A stretch of DNA of 64,000 nt from Glandiceps talaboti (lineage: Eukaryota > Hemichordata > Enteropneusta > Spengelidae), in NCBI RefSeq assembly GCF_964340395.1, contig NC_135562.1, positions 22,805,173 through 22,869,172 on the forward strand. The letters run 5' to 3'. The notes beneath the pieces were generated by a model, which worked only from the letters and a program-made list of their open reading frames with translations, did no database searches and was not told the DNA's origin. A program made the position numbers and the translations under genes. Below are positions 9,901 to 21,800 of this stretch, one piece after another. How positions within the stretch are numbered: position 1 is the stretch's first letter; each line of letters opens with the position of its first letter.

Positions 9901-12015
9901 GTATGAATAATGATTAGAATCAAAAACTTTCCATCAGATGTATATCTATAAATGAAATAGTATATAGGAAATAGGAACAGAATATCAAATACTCCATAAG
10001 AAACGAGATCTGTATCATTAACATGACTGAAAGCCCTTTTAAAAAGTTGGACCTCACTTCCTCACATTGTTATTAAGTGATTAATCAAATTCAAATATTT
10101 GAAGGGGTTAAAAACTACTGATAAGGAACTGTTATGTAATGTCAACAGATGCTTGTCTACTGGTACTACTTTTGCCGCTGGAGGTGGATGTGTAGTTGTT
10201 AAAACTAAAACCTGAGATTGAAAACAGCTGGTTATGTGTAGTAAAATGTGGTGGTCACTGCAAAATGAAACTTTTATTTGTTTTTACCATGTTAATGTTC
10301 AATAAAGATTTTCACTGCAGTATACTAGCTACGCGACCTTCCATTTCTCTGAGAATTTCTTCACCACTTTCAGTTTTTAAGGTGACGACGGGGCCGGGAC
10401 ACTGTCAAGTTCTCGATCATTTCACTGTGACCTCGCTGTTATGTCTGGGTCATAGCAAATGTACAAGGTACTTGTTTCCTGAGATATGTATCAGAATGGT
10501 TTCTATCAGAATACAATAAAATGGCAATAATATCAATATTATTGACGTATTTAGCCAACTGAATATGAGGGGTAAAATTGTTTCTGTGATAGTGCAAGCC
10601 AGAAGCGCAAGTCCACTCACCGCGACAGCAAGAGATATACATACTTGAGCTTGTATTTCAGGGTTTTTCTCGCTGTGATTGGGCTATCAATACATCACAA
10701 TGCCTCAGAACAAACTCATTTAAATTCAAACTTAAATAAACTGCCGCTCATACTGCCGCTCATATTCTGAATTTCAACTTTTAAACATCAAATGAACTTT
10801 CCCATGTGGTCCTAATAAGTCAAACACAGACTTACGATCTGTGGAATCTCGGCAAATATTACACAACTGCATGGCATTTGATGACTTTTATTATCATAAT
10901 TTATTCATGATATACTTTCAGTCTTACGGCATCTCCAATGGTGATGTCCAATAGTATTGCAAAACGTCATATATGATAAGTAGCTATTGCATATTTATCA
11001 TTAGTTTCATGGCTACCCGGGAAATGTAATCGATACAAGTTACTTGTTTGTGGGATAGGTGAAACGGTTTTTTATCAAATGCAAGTAGATGAGTGACAGC
11101 TGGGAGTGGCGGTACAGTGACTCAGTCGGCCTTTGTAGCCAGGATCAGAGAATAAATACGGAAGTGATGTTCAGTCATTTATTGAACAAGGCCATCACCA
11201 AAGTACTCAAAACGAACAAAATTTAAGTGGTGGTCCACATGGACCACCGACTTTTCGGTTTTGGCGGGCCAAAATGAAAAAGTGGTAGCTTTTTGGACAC
11301 AAGACCACCACTAATATTTCGAGCCATGGTTCACGCGCAGGGACAAATCCAATGAAAAAGTTCTGTCGTAAAATTACTTGATAGAAGTAAAACATTCCAA
11401 ATATGCAGGTCCAGCCGTAACATCCATGGAAAATGGGCCAATATTAACAGTTAATGAGTTATAACTGCGATTATTGCAAAATTTGAAGAAGAAAAAATAA
11501 AGTACCTAACATCGATTCTGGGTAGTGGGTATTTTGTATGGGTCACAGCCTAGCTGGTTTACAGTGCATTGAGAGTACATATCAATTGGCATGTAGCCAA
11601 CAAGTGGAATCACGCTTACCAGCGTATAAAATATCATCAAAAATTATAAAGAAGTGTAGTTGAACATCAATACGTTCCATTATTGTTATTTCGGTTTCAG
11701 AGATATTCAAAGAGGAAATTTGTATTAAAAAAGTACCGCGCATACCAATTATAAGATGTGTCAAGTGTCACAGTGACACAGATTATCATGATTATGGAAG
11801 GTATTAGCAACAAACCAAACATTATTTGACTAAATCTCGCAAGTTAAGCTTAACTCGGGTAGGAATGGTCCAACTTTTAAAGGAACTTTTCGTAATGAAT
11901 CTGTGTAGCTACTAATTTAATATTTATGTATTTGTTATTTATCTCAGTATCTACCTACTTCTGTGACTTTATGTCCATTTCAATATTTACAATAATTATA
12001 ATATTCATCCACCTG
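9901..12015. other. Intronic/intergenic, nothing identified
   Basis: No exon, array or element ends were recognised. The sequence at 11226-11312 has an imperfect inverted repeat around GGTGGTCCACATGGACCACC and AGTGGTGGTC. Otherwise it is mixed unique-looking sequence with short open frames that show no protein character. Confidence 0.4.
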
Positions 12016-12020
12016 TCACT

Positions 12021-12052
12021 ATGTATGTATGTATGTATGTATGTATGTATGT

Positions 12053-12104
<52 letters not shown>

Positions 12105-12121
12105 ATGTATGTATGTGTGTA

Positions 12122-12153
<32 letters not shown>

Positions 12154-12172
12154 GATGTATGCATGCATGTGT
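12021..12172. repeat. (TATG)n/(TG)n microsatellite
   Basis: Tetranucleotide TATG runs alternate with TG runs. The open frames of 60-140 codons across it (repeated MYVC) come from repeat composition only. Confidence 0.97.
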
Positions 12173-12441
12173 GTCTTTCCCTAATTTTAATTTTGTGTTT
12201 GATATTTTCTTTGCTGACTTTCATTAGCATTGAAGCAAATGCACTGATGTTTTTAGTGGATATGTTAATTACCATTGATAAGTCATTAACTCTGATGTTT
12301 TTTGTGTCAGTTGTAGATGTAACACCTTCGACAACTCAGTCAGTAGACAACAGATAAACAATCTACATGTCTTCCTCTAAACAAAAATTACAAAGTGTAT
12401 CTTATGACAACTTTAACATGCTTGTTTGTAATTTATCACAG

Positions 12442-12499
12442 ATATTGAATACCATCATAATAACAATGACCATAGTGACGTAAGCCAAATAACGCTGAG
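12442..12499 (+). CDS. Candidate linker exon
   Basis: The acceptor TTTATCACAG and donor CTGAG|GTAGGT bound 58 bases. Only one of three frames is open: two bases, then IEYHHNNNDHSDVSQITL, then two bases. That frame begins in the phase left by 9900 and ends in the phase needed at 13016. The peptide is polar and has no recognised domain. The call rests on splice signals and phase alone, so a chance match is possible. Confidence 0.35.
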
Positions 12500-13015
12500 G
12501 TAGGTGTACTGCTTTCAACTGAGCTTCATAAAGGGCTAATTTTCAATCAGTGTCAGGTCAATATCTTGAGTTAGACACTTCCCAATGTGTATCAAACCAA
12601 CATTTTCACAAATTCAGTCCCCAAATACAACTAGTATACAACTCAAAAATAGATTACTTTCCTGTATATTCATAATACTGTAGTCCAACATTAGGAGATA
12701 AAAATCTGTAACACTCTCTAAAATAGTAGTTCCATATGTACCCTATGAGCTGACGTGTTGGCATGTTAGATGGTCAAAATCATCTAGCTGAATGTGAGTC
12801 ATCATAATCTGACCCCAATTCATATGCAGAGTAGGCCTGTAGAGATGTGCAAACCGGAATGTAATTTCAAACTATTTTGTTAGCTGTATAAATATCTTGC
12901 CCATATAATATGATACAAATATTAAATAAATGGATATATATAGATTTTGCCACTAAGGGGCACAGTGTCACATGTATATAGTGATGCTAATAAATAATTG
13001 TGTGTCTTTTTGCAG

Positions 13016-13094
13016 AGGGAACTGTCATGGTGATGTGGCTATGAAGTTATTTAATGTGGATAACGATTTACAATTACTATCATTTAATCAAGAG
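13016..13094 (+). pseudogene. KSR-like kinase exon, beta2-beta3 and alphaC start
   Basis: A 79-base exon lies between TTTTTGCAG and GTGAGT. After one base it reads GNCHGDVAMKLFNVDNDLQL then LSFNQE. KSR and Raf kinases have G-x-x-HG-x-VA-x-(K/R)-L here, followed by a spacer and F-x-x-E. The Lys of VAxK, which contacts ATP phosphates, is present. The glycine-rich loop, normally in the exon before, is absent from the preceding candidate exon. Raf and KSR cannot be separated on this piece alone; the exon at 26905 points to KSR. The exon ends in phase 0. Confidence 0.65.
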
Positions 13095-13191
13095 GTGAGT
13101 GTACATTAAAAATTTTGTTGTTTCTTCATTTTCTGCAACATCTTCTGAGTTCATAATTAATATTAGTAGCATCAAAGATACCAGTGTTCTC

Positions 13192-15579
13192 CCTGAACAA
13201 GGTAACAGGGGCGCCGCGCCCTCTTGTAAATTCTTGGCGCCCCCCTTGTAAGTTTTTATGGAAAAAAAAAGAATCAAATATATTTTCAACAAACGGGGCA
13301 AAACGATTTACTTCTCTCGCAGTTTCGCTACGATCTCATGGTCGCCATTTTGGAAAGTCAAGTATCTCCGTGAAGAGGCTACTAATGTCAAACTTCGTGC
13401 AAATGACATTCACGCATACCTTTTTTTTCAAACTTGTCATTCATTCTATATTTTTCAAACAGTAAACATGTCTTTCCTCCGCCATTTAGCTCAACGAAGA
13501 TCAGGAGGTACATGGAATATTTTCCACATCGGCCCTTTTCAGGGCGAACTTGAACTCAGATCGCTGGATTGTATGCATGTAAACATACACTGTCTCGTGT
13601 TTACAGTACACTGTACAAAATGAAATGTGAAACTTTGAAAGGCTTGTGATGTGCACCGACACTACTTAGATGATACTAAATAAAATGTCACTAAAATGAA
13701 CAAAATGGTACATTCTAGTTTCTTAACAATTGAATTGTAATCGAAACGAAAATGGACTAATATTTTCGTACCCATCGGACCACGATCGAAATTACGGAGA
13801 TATCGGTTGAGAAGGCTTCACTTGAAGACAACATAGATTCTGATAAACACGTGGTGTCAATGTGGGCAAGTCCACTGTTCATGGATAGGTGGGCCGTGAC
13901 AAAAGTCTCGGAACGGTCTGTTTTTTACGTGTACACTAAATGTACTACAAAATCTATGGTTTTCAAAGTCGCTGTGTCTATGAATTGCTTCTCTTAATAA
14001 AAACATGCAAGTAAGATTTTCCATGGGTACGTCAGTATTGAAGTTGAACGCTAAGTCCCCCTCTATCCCTTCCCTTTAGTTTAATAGTTCGGACCTTGCA
14101 TGTGTCGTCACAGTACAATCTTTGACCTTTCAAAATCTTAGTGAGTCGTCGGAGCAGAAAGTTTTGTCGGATACCTGTCCCTCTTGAAAACTATGTGTTC
14201 CGATTCGTTTTATTTCATTTTCTTTTGATTGACTTCATTACCACCCATACAGTGACACGAAGCGGTTTCGTCTTCTTTCAAAAAAGACCTGTGCTAACTG
14301 AAGGTGCCATATGCCGTATTGTCTCCGACTATTTTTGTTTTTGTAAAAAAAACAAAACAACAACAACAACAACAACACCTGAACATGCTGAAGAGAACTA
14401 TATTATGATAATCATGGCTAGGCATCTCTTACAGTGTGAGTTTTTTGACGTGGGAGCATGCCGTGTTTAGTGTCCATTTGAACCTGTGCAACTGTATTTA
14501 GCATGTACTAGTAATTTTCCAGTTGGACACAATGATGGCAACAAAAATTGCAACATCAGTGTTGCTTCTTTTTTACATTGTAACAGGGCCAGGGGGTACA
14601 AGTTCGTTAGTGGTCTATAATAATATTATGTATCAAAATAAAAACGATCGACTCTCACTCAGTACGATGCATTATCGTCAGTCGAGGGGGCATGGCAAAT
14701 GTAACAAAATTCGTTGGGTATAGGATATGGATCGTTCAATCAAATATGCGTAAAATTAATTTCCATTGCGTATAATACGCATGATTTTACATCACCGCGA
14801 ATACTGGTCTGTCATTCTGACCAGTTCTCAAATCCGGGAATTAAATGATAAATTTAATGAGAAGTCAACTAGAAAACAGTACATTTAGACTAATTGAATC
14901 ACTATGGGAATATCAATAGATGGACCAAATCTGACACTTTTTACTTTGCACAAGCAGTCACCAATGGGGAAATTACAAAGACAGGAGAATTCTCCTCTGA
15001 GGAGAACAGAAGTGAGAAGGTTTATACTCAGCTGTTATGCATAAAGGCAAAGTTATCTTCAACCTTATGTGTTGGACTTTTGTTTGTTTTGGTAGTGGTA
15101 TGGTGATGATGCAATGAAGCTTTTGAAAATGGATTTCATTTTGTAGTAAACACTACAACTGTCTTGAAAAATCTTGAAATTTGCTGCAATTTTTTACAGA
15201 AAGATTTTGTTTTGTTACACTCAGCATTTGAGTTGAAAAGAGCTATTTGAGTAACTATTTAGGACAAACTATTAAAAAACTAATTTTTTGACACAGGTAA
15301 ATTTGGCTAAATTCTGTCACTATTTAAACATTAAGATATCAAAACTCACTTTGACACTGCAGTTGTGTTGAAATTCACATGATTAAAATCCGGTTAAAAT
15401 GGCTAAAAATAGTGCCACCAAAAGCCACCATTTCAAGATGCAAATTCCAAAAGCTCCTAGGCAGGAGGGGGACACCCCCCTCCTGACCAACCCCCCAGCG
15501 TGCGCATGGCGCACGCAGTGCTTTGCTCCGCTCAGCAAGAATTCCCCCCTCTTGTGACAAAATCCTGGGGAGAACACTG
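13192..15579. mobile_element. 2.4-kb DNA element with CAGTGTTCTCCC ends
   Basis: CAGTGTTCTCCC at 13192 and GGGAGAACACTG ending at 15579 form 12-bp perfect inverted termini. The flanks (AAAGATAC and CTAGGGAT) are not a target duplication, so the two ends could also belong to two copies of one repeat in opposite orientation. CG-rich stretches follow each end (GGCGCCGCGCCC; GCGTGCGCATGGCGCACGC, itself a palindrome). The inside carries the module shared with 2278-2690 and no transposase. It lies just 97 bp downstream of the KSR-like exon. Confidence 0.6.
14145..14580 (+). repeat. Module shared, inverted, with 2278-2690
   Basis: This is the counterpart of the minus-strand module in the 6.5-kb element, and the matched blocks occur in the same order. 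An (AAC)n run at 14352-14376 is specific to this copy. Open frames through it (14141-14470) share IPxPLENYVF and VTRSGFVFFQ-like pieces with the other copy, which hints at former coding sequence, though both are interrupted. Confidence 0.6.
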
Positions 15580-16190
15580 CTAGGGATTACTTTTGTCCAG
15601 TGAACACTTCATAATTGTACATTATATTGAAGCAATGGTGTGGGGGAACAGTTGCATACTTATTTGCATGTCATTTGTATACATATACTATGTAGTGTTT
15701 ACAGTATTGCAGTTCACTTCAAATACCACTAGTGTGTATGCGCACCAGTGTAAGTAATGACTGCAATCTGATTAAAATCCAATGTAGATGTCGGCTAATC
15801 ATTCATTGCTATATTACCTTCGTTATTTTGCTTGAATTGAGCTTATGGTACATGTTTACGATTTTATCCTGATCGCCTCCTCTACATCTGAACTGGCACC
15901 CATGCCCACGCCGTTCTGCTCAGTGAGCCACACAGCCAATCTGGTTATGTATTCAAAAGTGTCCACAAATTAAAAAGTGATATTTGTGCTATTTTCTGTA
16001 TATCATCATTTTTAATTTCAAGTATTTTCAGTTATTTTTGTTTTTGATTTTACCCAACCACTAAAAAGTAACTAGACATTTACTTGTTATGACAAATGCC
16101 ATATTCTTTGTACCCATAATGCAGTAATTTTTTTGATAGAATTATGACAAGAGTGAACAAAATGAAAAATGGGGGCTAAGTGAGCGATCA
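15580..16190. other. Intronic, nothing identified
   Basis: AT-rich sequence with no array, recognisable exon or element end. Confidence 0.4.
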
Positions 16191-16256
16191 GTTTTTCAGC
16201 GTGGGGGGGGGGGGGGTTGTCACCTTAATTTGGGACTCAAAGAGGGGGGGGGGGGT
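16170..16256. repeat. Double poly-G tract repeat end
   Basis: GTGAGCGATCAGTTTTT is followed by two G-runs of 12-14 bases (16202-16216 and 16243-16254) separated by about 25 bp. The same combination occurs in reverse orientation at 26306-26466, so this is the conserved end of a dispersed repeat family. The G-runs could form quadruplexes. Confidence 0.6.
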
Positions 16257-16659
16257 CATCATTTTTACAACTAAACAAAATCATGAGCCATGATCTTGTA
16301 CTTAAATGTCCATACATTTAATTGCATGATTATGAATAACATTCATAGTCTGAGTTAATGAGCACTGAGGCACGGACCATCTACTTCTTGCATAATGCTA
16401 CCTTTCCTTTTATCTCTTCCTCCTTATCTTTCCACCACTTCCCGTGTATTTGCCAAGCGTCCCTGACCTCTGACTTTCGCATATCACCTTAATCCCTACG
16501 TTGTCCATCCTGTCCTTTCATTGGTCAAGCCACGTTGACCTCTGGCTTTTTCTTGTACTTTATCTCCCCTTTGTCCCTCGCTTCACTGTTTGCTACAGCA
16601 CAGTATACATCGTTTTCCACTTTCTTCCACTCGCCCACCAATTTCACCTCCACACTATC

Positions 16660-17630
16660 ATGTTCCAGGGTTTAACGCCAGCACTGTTAAGTGTTCACCA
16701 TATTGTTTTTGTTTGTTTGTTTTTATTGTTTTTCCAGCACTCACAAGTGCTCGGTTTCTTCACTCCAACGCTATTAAGTGCTCAGCATGTTTACTCCAGC
16801 ACTCATACGTGCTTGGTTTTTTCTCTCCAGTGCTATTAAGTGCTCGGCTATTTCTCTCCAGCACCTTTTTGTTTAAAGGTGGCCATGGTGCAGTGTTGTG
16901 ATGCCATGCTATATGTATTGGATCATGTATCAAGAGACAGAGTTTATGTTATATTTGAATGTATATTTATAGCTATTTGTTTATGGTTTATTTTATGCAC
17001 ATACATTTTTTTGTTTAATAGCAAGCGACAGCATAGCGGTCAATGACTAGTACGCATGTGCGTCCTATATACTATGCGATGTTTTTTTGGTGGGGTTACC
17101 CAAGGATGTATTGCGGTACAATGACTATGCATGTGCTTTCTATGTACGATGTGCAATCTTCACGCCGAGAGCACTATCTATGATATCATTGTGAGGCAGC
17201 CACTCACAAATGAATCTACCCAGCTGTGCGAGCTTAGGGGCTTTGGCCTAGTTATGATATTAATGCGCAACAATCGACACAGATACAGTGGATGCGGAAA
17301 AAGTAAGGGGTGTCACCAGCCGGCATTTCAGGGTGATAAGCAATGTATGTCCCGCTCACAGTCTGAGCCTCAGATTTGGCTCAGGCCATCAGCGGAGCCA
17401 ACGTGGCATCCTGAGTGGTCTGCATGCTGTGGCTATCCCCTTACCGAGTTTATTGAAAATGCCAAAAATTGAAAAAGCGTAAAAACAAGCTGTCCATGAA
17501 TAAAAGCCGAACACTCAATTGACAGTGCTGGAGTAGAAGAGCCGAGCACTTGATAGTGCTGGAGAGAATTAGCCGAGCACTTGATAGTGCTGGAGAGAGT
17601 AAAAGAGCCAAGCACTTATTAAGTTATTTG
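16660..17630. mobile_element. Inverted-repeat element with tandem subterminal units
   Basis: The left arm (16668-16870) has about six units of the form CTCCAGCACT-N-AAGTGCTCGG, about 31 bp each. The right arm (17500-17625) has four such units in opposite orientation (GAGCCGAGCACTTGATAGTG and so on). The 600 bp between holds no gene. Arrays of short units in inverted arms are typical of foldback-type DNA elements. Ends and target duplication were not resolved. Confidence 0.6.
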
Positions 17631-17715
17631 TTAGAAATGACGTCTTCTCGCTATTGCAAGCAATGAGTTGCATTGTGTCATCTTGTGGTAGAAAAACTTG
17701 CTTGTGTAGCTGTAC

Positions 17716-17741
17716 AAGATAAGATAAGATAAGATAAGATA
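17716..17741 (-). repeat. LINE 3' terminal pentamer repeat
   Basis: Five AAGAT units on the plus strand form the 3' end of the LINE. Such tandem tails replace poly(A) in several LINE clades and mark the insertion point. Confidence 0.85.
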
Positions 17742-17860
17742 ACACTTTATTTTAGCCGTTTAGAAAATTTTACATTTCTAATTTGGTATTTAAACAAAAT
17801 AAAGTTAATAATGATCTATGAAATATAAATATTAAAATATACAGTAGTTCTAGTGTGTGT

Positions 17861-19090
17861 CTATTGACTACATGTATCATCCAGGTATATGTAGAGAGCG
17901 GTTATAATATCCTTATGTTTTGATTGTAGTATATATCTAAATTGCTCTCCTCTATCTAAGTTTATAAAGTTTGAGTTGAGGGTAGTGATAATACTAAACA
18001 TTTTTTCTCTTTGTTTTGTATATAATTTACAATGAATTAGATGATGTCTTTCATCTTCTATTTCTTTACAATGTGTACATAGTCTGTCTTCTACTGGTGT
18101 TTTTGGTTTTGTATATCTACCCTTCTCAATGGCAAGTTGATGGCAACTTAATCTAAATTTGGCTATTGTTTTGATGTGTTGTTTATTGTTCATTACTTTA
18201 ATGTATTCTTCTTGTTCCAGGGAATTTTTGAAGTTGTTGTATGTACGTAACTTAGAGTTTTCCCTTTTGTTATTTTCATTCCATTGATTGATATAATATT
18301 GTCTAATTGAGTTGTATAGTTCTTGTTTTGTTAAATTGTTGATATTCTTGCTGTTATATAATTGTATATTGTGTTCAAAGGTAGTTAGCCATGAACCTGT
18401 GTAATCATTGTTCTCCATGTCATTCATTGCATAATAGGCTAAGTTGTTATTGTCTAATGTCTTGAGGTATTTGTAATAGTTTATTGCTGAGTAGTATATT
18501 CTACTAATCAGTGGTTCTCTCCCAAGTTCCATTCTGCATCCTATTTTGCTCACTCTGTTGCTGACATTTAATATTTGGCGACAAAAACGTAGATGGAATT
18601 TTTCTGTCTCTGTTTTGTCCCAAGTTGTTTGATTTTGGAGAACACCCCATATTTCGCCAGCATATGTCAGGATAGGTAGCTGTGTTGTATTCATGAGTTT
18701 TTCCTTTATCTTAGTACTGTTTATCTTTGTCGAATATATCTGTGACTGGATTCTTGCAGCTTTGCTGGCCTTGTCTGACAATCTGGTTGCTGTGGAGCTC
18801 ATAGAGCCATTTGTCTTGAATGTTACACCGAGATATGTGTATTGTTCTGTAGTTTTTATTTCTTCCAAGCCACATTTGAATTGTCTTGTATCTTGTTTGC
18901 ATCCTGATTTTCTAAATACCATTATTTGTGTTTTGTTTGTGTTTACTTGCAATCGCCAGTCTGTTGTGTATCGATGAAGGTAGTCCAGTGCATTCTGTAT
19001 TCCTTCATAGGATGTTGACATCAATGCAATATCATCTGCATACAAGGCTGTTGATTGTTTTGTTATTAAGCTTTGGTGCATTTGTTTCAA
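17861..19090 (-). pseudogene. LINE ORF2, C-terminal part (RT end, thumb, Cys/His)
   Basis: 409 codons. The reverse transcriptase catalytic motif YADDIALMS lies near residue 17, followed by WRLQVNTNKTQIMVFRKSG (the usual DWxLxVNxxKTxxMxF block). Near residue 340 is CTHCKEIEDERHHLIHC, a Cys/His knuckle-like motif seen at the end of many LINE ORF2 proteins. The ATG is not a true start: the reading frame enters from the upstream segment by a frameshift just before YADD. It acts, or acted, in target-primed reverse transcription. Confidence 0.9.
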
Positions 19091-19928
19091 TGTTTGCGAG
19101 TCCGGTAGTGAAATCGTTTACAAAGATATTAAACAATGTCGGGCTTAGTGGACAGCCTTGTTTAACTCCATTATCAATTTGGAACTTTTCTGTTATCACG
19201 TCAGTTAATTTCACGATGAAGTTCATATTGGTGTACATGTTTTTCATTATGTTGTATACATTTCCGTTGATGTTGTTACATAGTAATTTATAGAGTAGTG
19301 CTTTCCTCCAAATTGTATCAAAACACTTTTTGAGGTCTACAAAGCAACAGTAGATTTTCTTATTTCTTGAATGGTATTTCTTTATAATAGTGTGCAGTGT
19401 AAGAATATGGTCGATAGTTCTATGTTTGCGTCGGAAACCTGCTTGGTTTGGGTGGATGATGTTATTTCTTTCCAGATAGTTTGATATTCTATTGTTAATG
19501 ATCATACTAAATAATTTAGCTATCACATTACCAACTGAAATACCTCTGTAGTTGTTTGTGTCTGTCCTGTCTCCTTTCTTGTGTACTGGGGTTATAACGC
19601 TGGTATTCCATATTTTTGGATAGATTCCTGTATCTAGTACATTGTTGTATACTTGTGTCAGTGCTTGTTTAACTTTGATGTTGCTGTATTTTACTAGTTC
19701 TCCTGGAATGCCGTCTGGTCCACTTGCTTTATTATTTTTTATTGATCTTGTCACTTGTACCACTTCTGATAGTGTTATTGGTTTATTTAATTCATGATTG
19801 TTTTCCATTTCATTTTCTAATTGTATTAGTTGTGTTTCTATTTCCTGTATTCTATCCGGTGTGGTAGTGTTATTTTTGCCAATTTGTTGGAAGTGTTTAG
19901 TCCATATAGTGTGCGGGATTTCTTTCAA
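19032..19928 (-). pseudogene. LINE ORF2, reverse transcriptase fingers/palm
   Basis: 298 codons. KNNKASGPDGIPGELVKY (residues 64-81) is the classic LINE RT motif. PVHKKGDRTDTNNYRGIS and NQAGFRRKHRT follow, then GVKQGCPLSPTLFNIFVND. The frame then runs out as INSLVCR-stop, where the next frame reads through YADD, so one base change lies at about 19040-19060. The 5' join to the endonuclease segment near 19897-19928 is also in a different frame. Both breaks disable the enzyme. Confidence 0.92.
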
Positions 19929-21363
19929 TTTGTTGTTTTCTTTGGTAATTTATCTTCTGCCAGAAATCTTGTACATGTTCGTTTTCATCTGCAAGCTCTA
20001 TTTGTGATAGTATTTTTTGTTGTTTGTCTTTCTGCATTCGTTTTACATATTTCCTGAAGTCTTTTTTCTTGGTGTAGTACATTATTCTAAGTGTACCATC
20101 TGTTGGGTTTCTTTGTAGCATATTTGCAATCGTTTTCAGTTCTTGTTTCTTCAGGTTGCACTGTCTATCTGTGTAATTCATTTTCCTTCGTTGTGTCTTC
20201 TTCTTTGATTTCCTCTTTATGGAACATATGTTTGCTATTTGATGTATCATCTCTTGGAATTTCGTTGCCATTTCATTACTTGTGTTATTTGTATTATTTT
20301 TTGTAAATGTGGTCACAATATCCTCGCTTTCCTTTGTCTTCATGTATAGTTTGTATATTTCTTTATTCATTGCATTCCATTGGTAGCTTTGATGTGCAGG
20401 TTTTAGGTTTACCTTGGTATCAGTAGTTTGTCGGTATTTTGGTATTTTGACGATAGTTTTGATAGGACAATGGTCACTTGATGGATGAAGTTTCTCAACT
20501 TTGAAATGGATGATATACTTTAGTAGTTCTTCATTTACTAATGTGTAGTCCACTGTACTTGCACCATGATAACCATAGCATGTGAGTTGACCTGACCAAT
20601 CTCCTGATGTCCGTCCATTGAGTATTTGTAGATGGTTTAATTTACATAGTTGTATTAGTTCTTCACCAAATTGATTTTTCCATGTATCAGTGTTTCTTCG
20701 TCGTTTGACTGATTTGCCATATGTATATGTGTCTGGTAGTGGAATGTTTATATGTATGTTGTCTTCTTCATCAAGAATTACATCATCAATGTTGTTCGTT
20801 CTCGCATTAAAGTCACCTTGTATAAGTATATGTCCATGAGTGTTATATTGTTGTAGCTCTTTGTTGATTTCTTCATAAGGATTACAGTCATTATCATTGT
20901 AGAAACTGGAATTTTGGGGTGGTATGTATGTTGTGCATATGTAAATGTCTTTTTCAAGGTTGAAAAATTCTTTATTAATTTTACACCATAGTGAGAATTT
21001 ACTTGTAGTTGGTATAATCTTGACTCCATCTTTGATACTATTCTTGATGAAAATGCTGATTCCTCCTGATGACCTCCATGCTTTCTTGTTTTTGGGTCTA
21101 ATGCTGTGGTATGTGTAATATCCCTTTGGTTGTGGAATGAGTTCTTTACTTTCAGTATTCAGCCATGTCTCTGTCATTGCGTATATATGGTAGTCTTTGA
21201 TTTGTGACTCTATGTCTAGTGAACTTTCTGTTTTGTTGTCTATAGTTCCTTGTCTGGGTTTGTAGTTATACCTTAGACCGGCTGTATTCCAGTGGCCAAT
21301 TGTAAGGTAACTTGATGTCATTGTATTAATGTTTTTTCTATTTCTTTTACGTTGTACTGTCAT
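19897..21363 (-). pseudogene. LINE ORF2, apurinic-type endonuclease domain
   Basis: 488 codons from ATG 21363. IGHWNTAGL (22-30) is the first endonuclease motif, TETWLN (64-69) carries the catalytic Glu, GDFNAR (183-188) carries the Asp/Asn pair, and SDHCPI (296-301) carries the final Asp-His. All expected catalytic residues of the exonuclease III-like fold are present. The region after residue 320 is the linker to the reverse transcriptase. The product would nick target DNA to prime reverse transcription. This is the true ORF2 start, 21 bases after the ORF1 stop. Confidence 0.93.
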
Positions 21364-21383
21364 TATTTATATTTTAAGTTGAT

Positions 21384-21797
21384 TCAGTACCGTGTTCTTT
21401 CTCTGTATCCATCTTGCCATCCAGGTGTATTACTGTGATGTCTTTCTGGAGACATTGTGTACATTTCATGTCCTCTCCTGTCATACATGTAGTATTCATT
21501 TCTCGTGTCTCTATTTCTTTCCTTTCGATTTTGATTTAGTGGGTCAGTTGAGTATATTGGTTTATCATATTGTTTTGTTCTTGGTCTTCTTTCTAGTGGA
21601 TACAAGCTGTTGATTTTTGTATTGATATTGTTGATGAAAGCATGAGTTCCTGCATCAATATTCAGATGTACACCATCTCTTCCTAACATGTTAGGTGTTA
21701 TGTTATCCATATCTATGGATGATATGGCATTTGATTTATTACTCCTGAAATAACTGTTTATTGTTTTCATTGTGTTGGTTGTTGATTCATGTAACAC
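21384..21797 (-). pseudogene. LINE ORF1 C-terminal part, esterase-like motif
   Basis: 137 codons, ending 20 bases before the ORF2 ATG. GRDGVHLNIDAGTHAFINNI contains the D-x-V-H-L motif that supplies the Asp-His pair of SGNH-type esterases found in ORF1 of CR1/L2-group LINEs. The Ser block would lie upstream and is missing because the element is truncated near 21800. The rest is Arg/Tyr-rich (RDTRNEYYMYDRRGHEMYT), suited to RNA binding. The ATG is internal to the original ORF1. Confidence 0.7.
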
Positions 21798-21800
21798 ATA

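Larger units (their letters stand above)
17716..21800 (-). mobile_element. LINE (APE-type non-LTR retrotransposon), 5'-truncated
   Basis: The minus strand carries, in order, an ORF1 tail, an apurinic-type endonuclease, a reverse transcriptase and a Cys/His tail, followed by a 3' end made of five ATCTT/TTATC pentamers at 17716-17741. The length is about 4.1 kb. An esterase-like ORF1 and a short-repeat 3' tail instead of poly(A) are known from the CR1/L2 group, to which it probably belongs. The 5' part of ORF1 is missing, which is usual for LINE copies that stop early during reverse transcription. Only two frameshifts break ORF2, so the insertion is young. It lies in the intron between the KSR-like exons. 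Confidence 0.93.

Noticed and set aside
13016-13094. Assignment to Raf instead of KSR
   Set aside because: This exon alone fits both, but the linked exon at 26905 has HKDL, which is KSR-specific.
13184-15587. 8-bp target duplication for the CAGTGTTCTCCC element
   Set aside because: The flanks AAAGATAC and CTAGGGAT do not match, so the boundary call rests on the inverted ends only.
17131-17482. Cys-rich open frame within the inverted-repeat element
   Set aside because: Two overlapping frames are equally open and no motif or splice context supports either.
18693-21613. Plus-strand open frames across the LINE
   Set aside because: Antisense shadows of the minus-strand endonuclease and reverse transcriptase; composition is hydrophobic and Leu/Phe-rich without domains.
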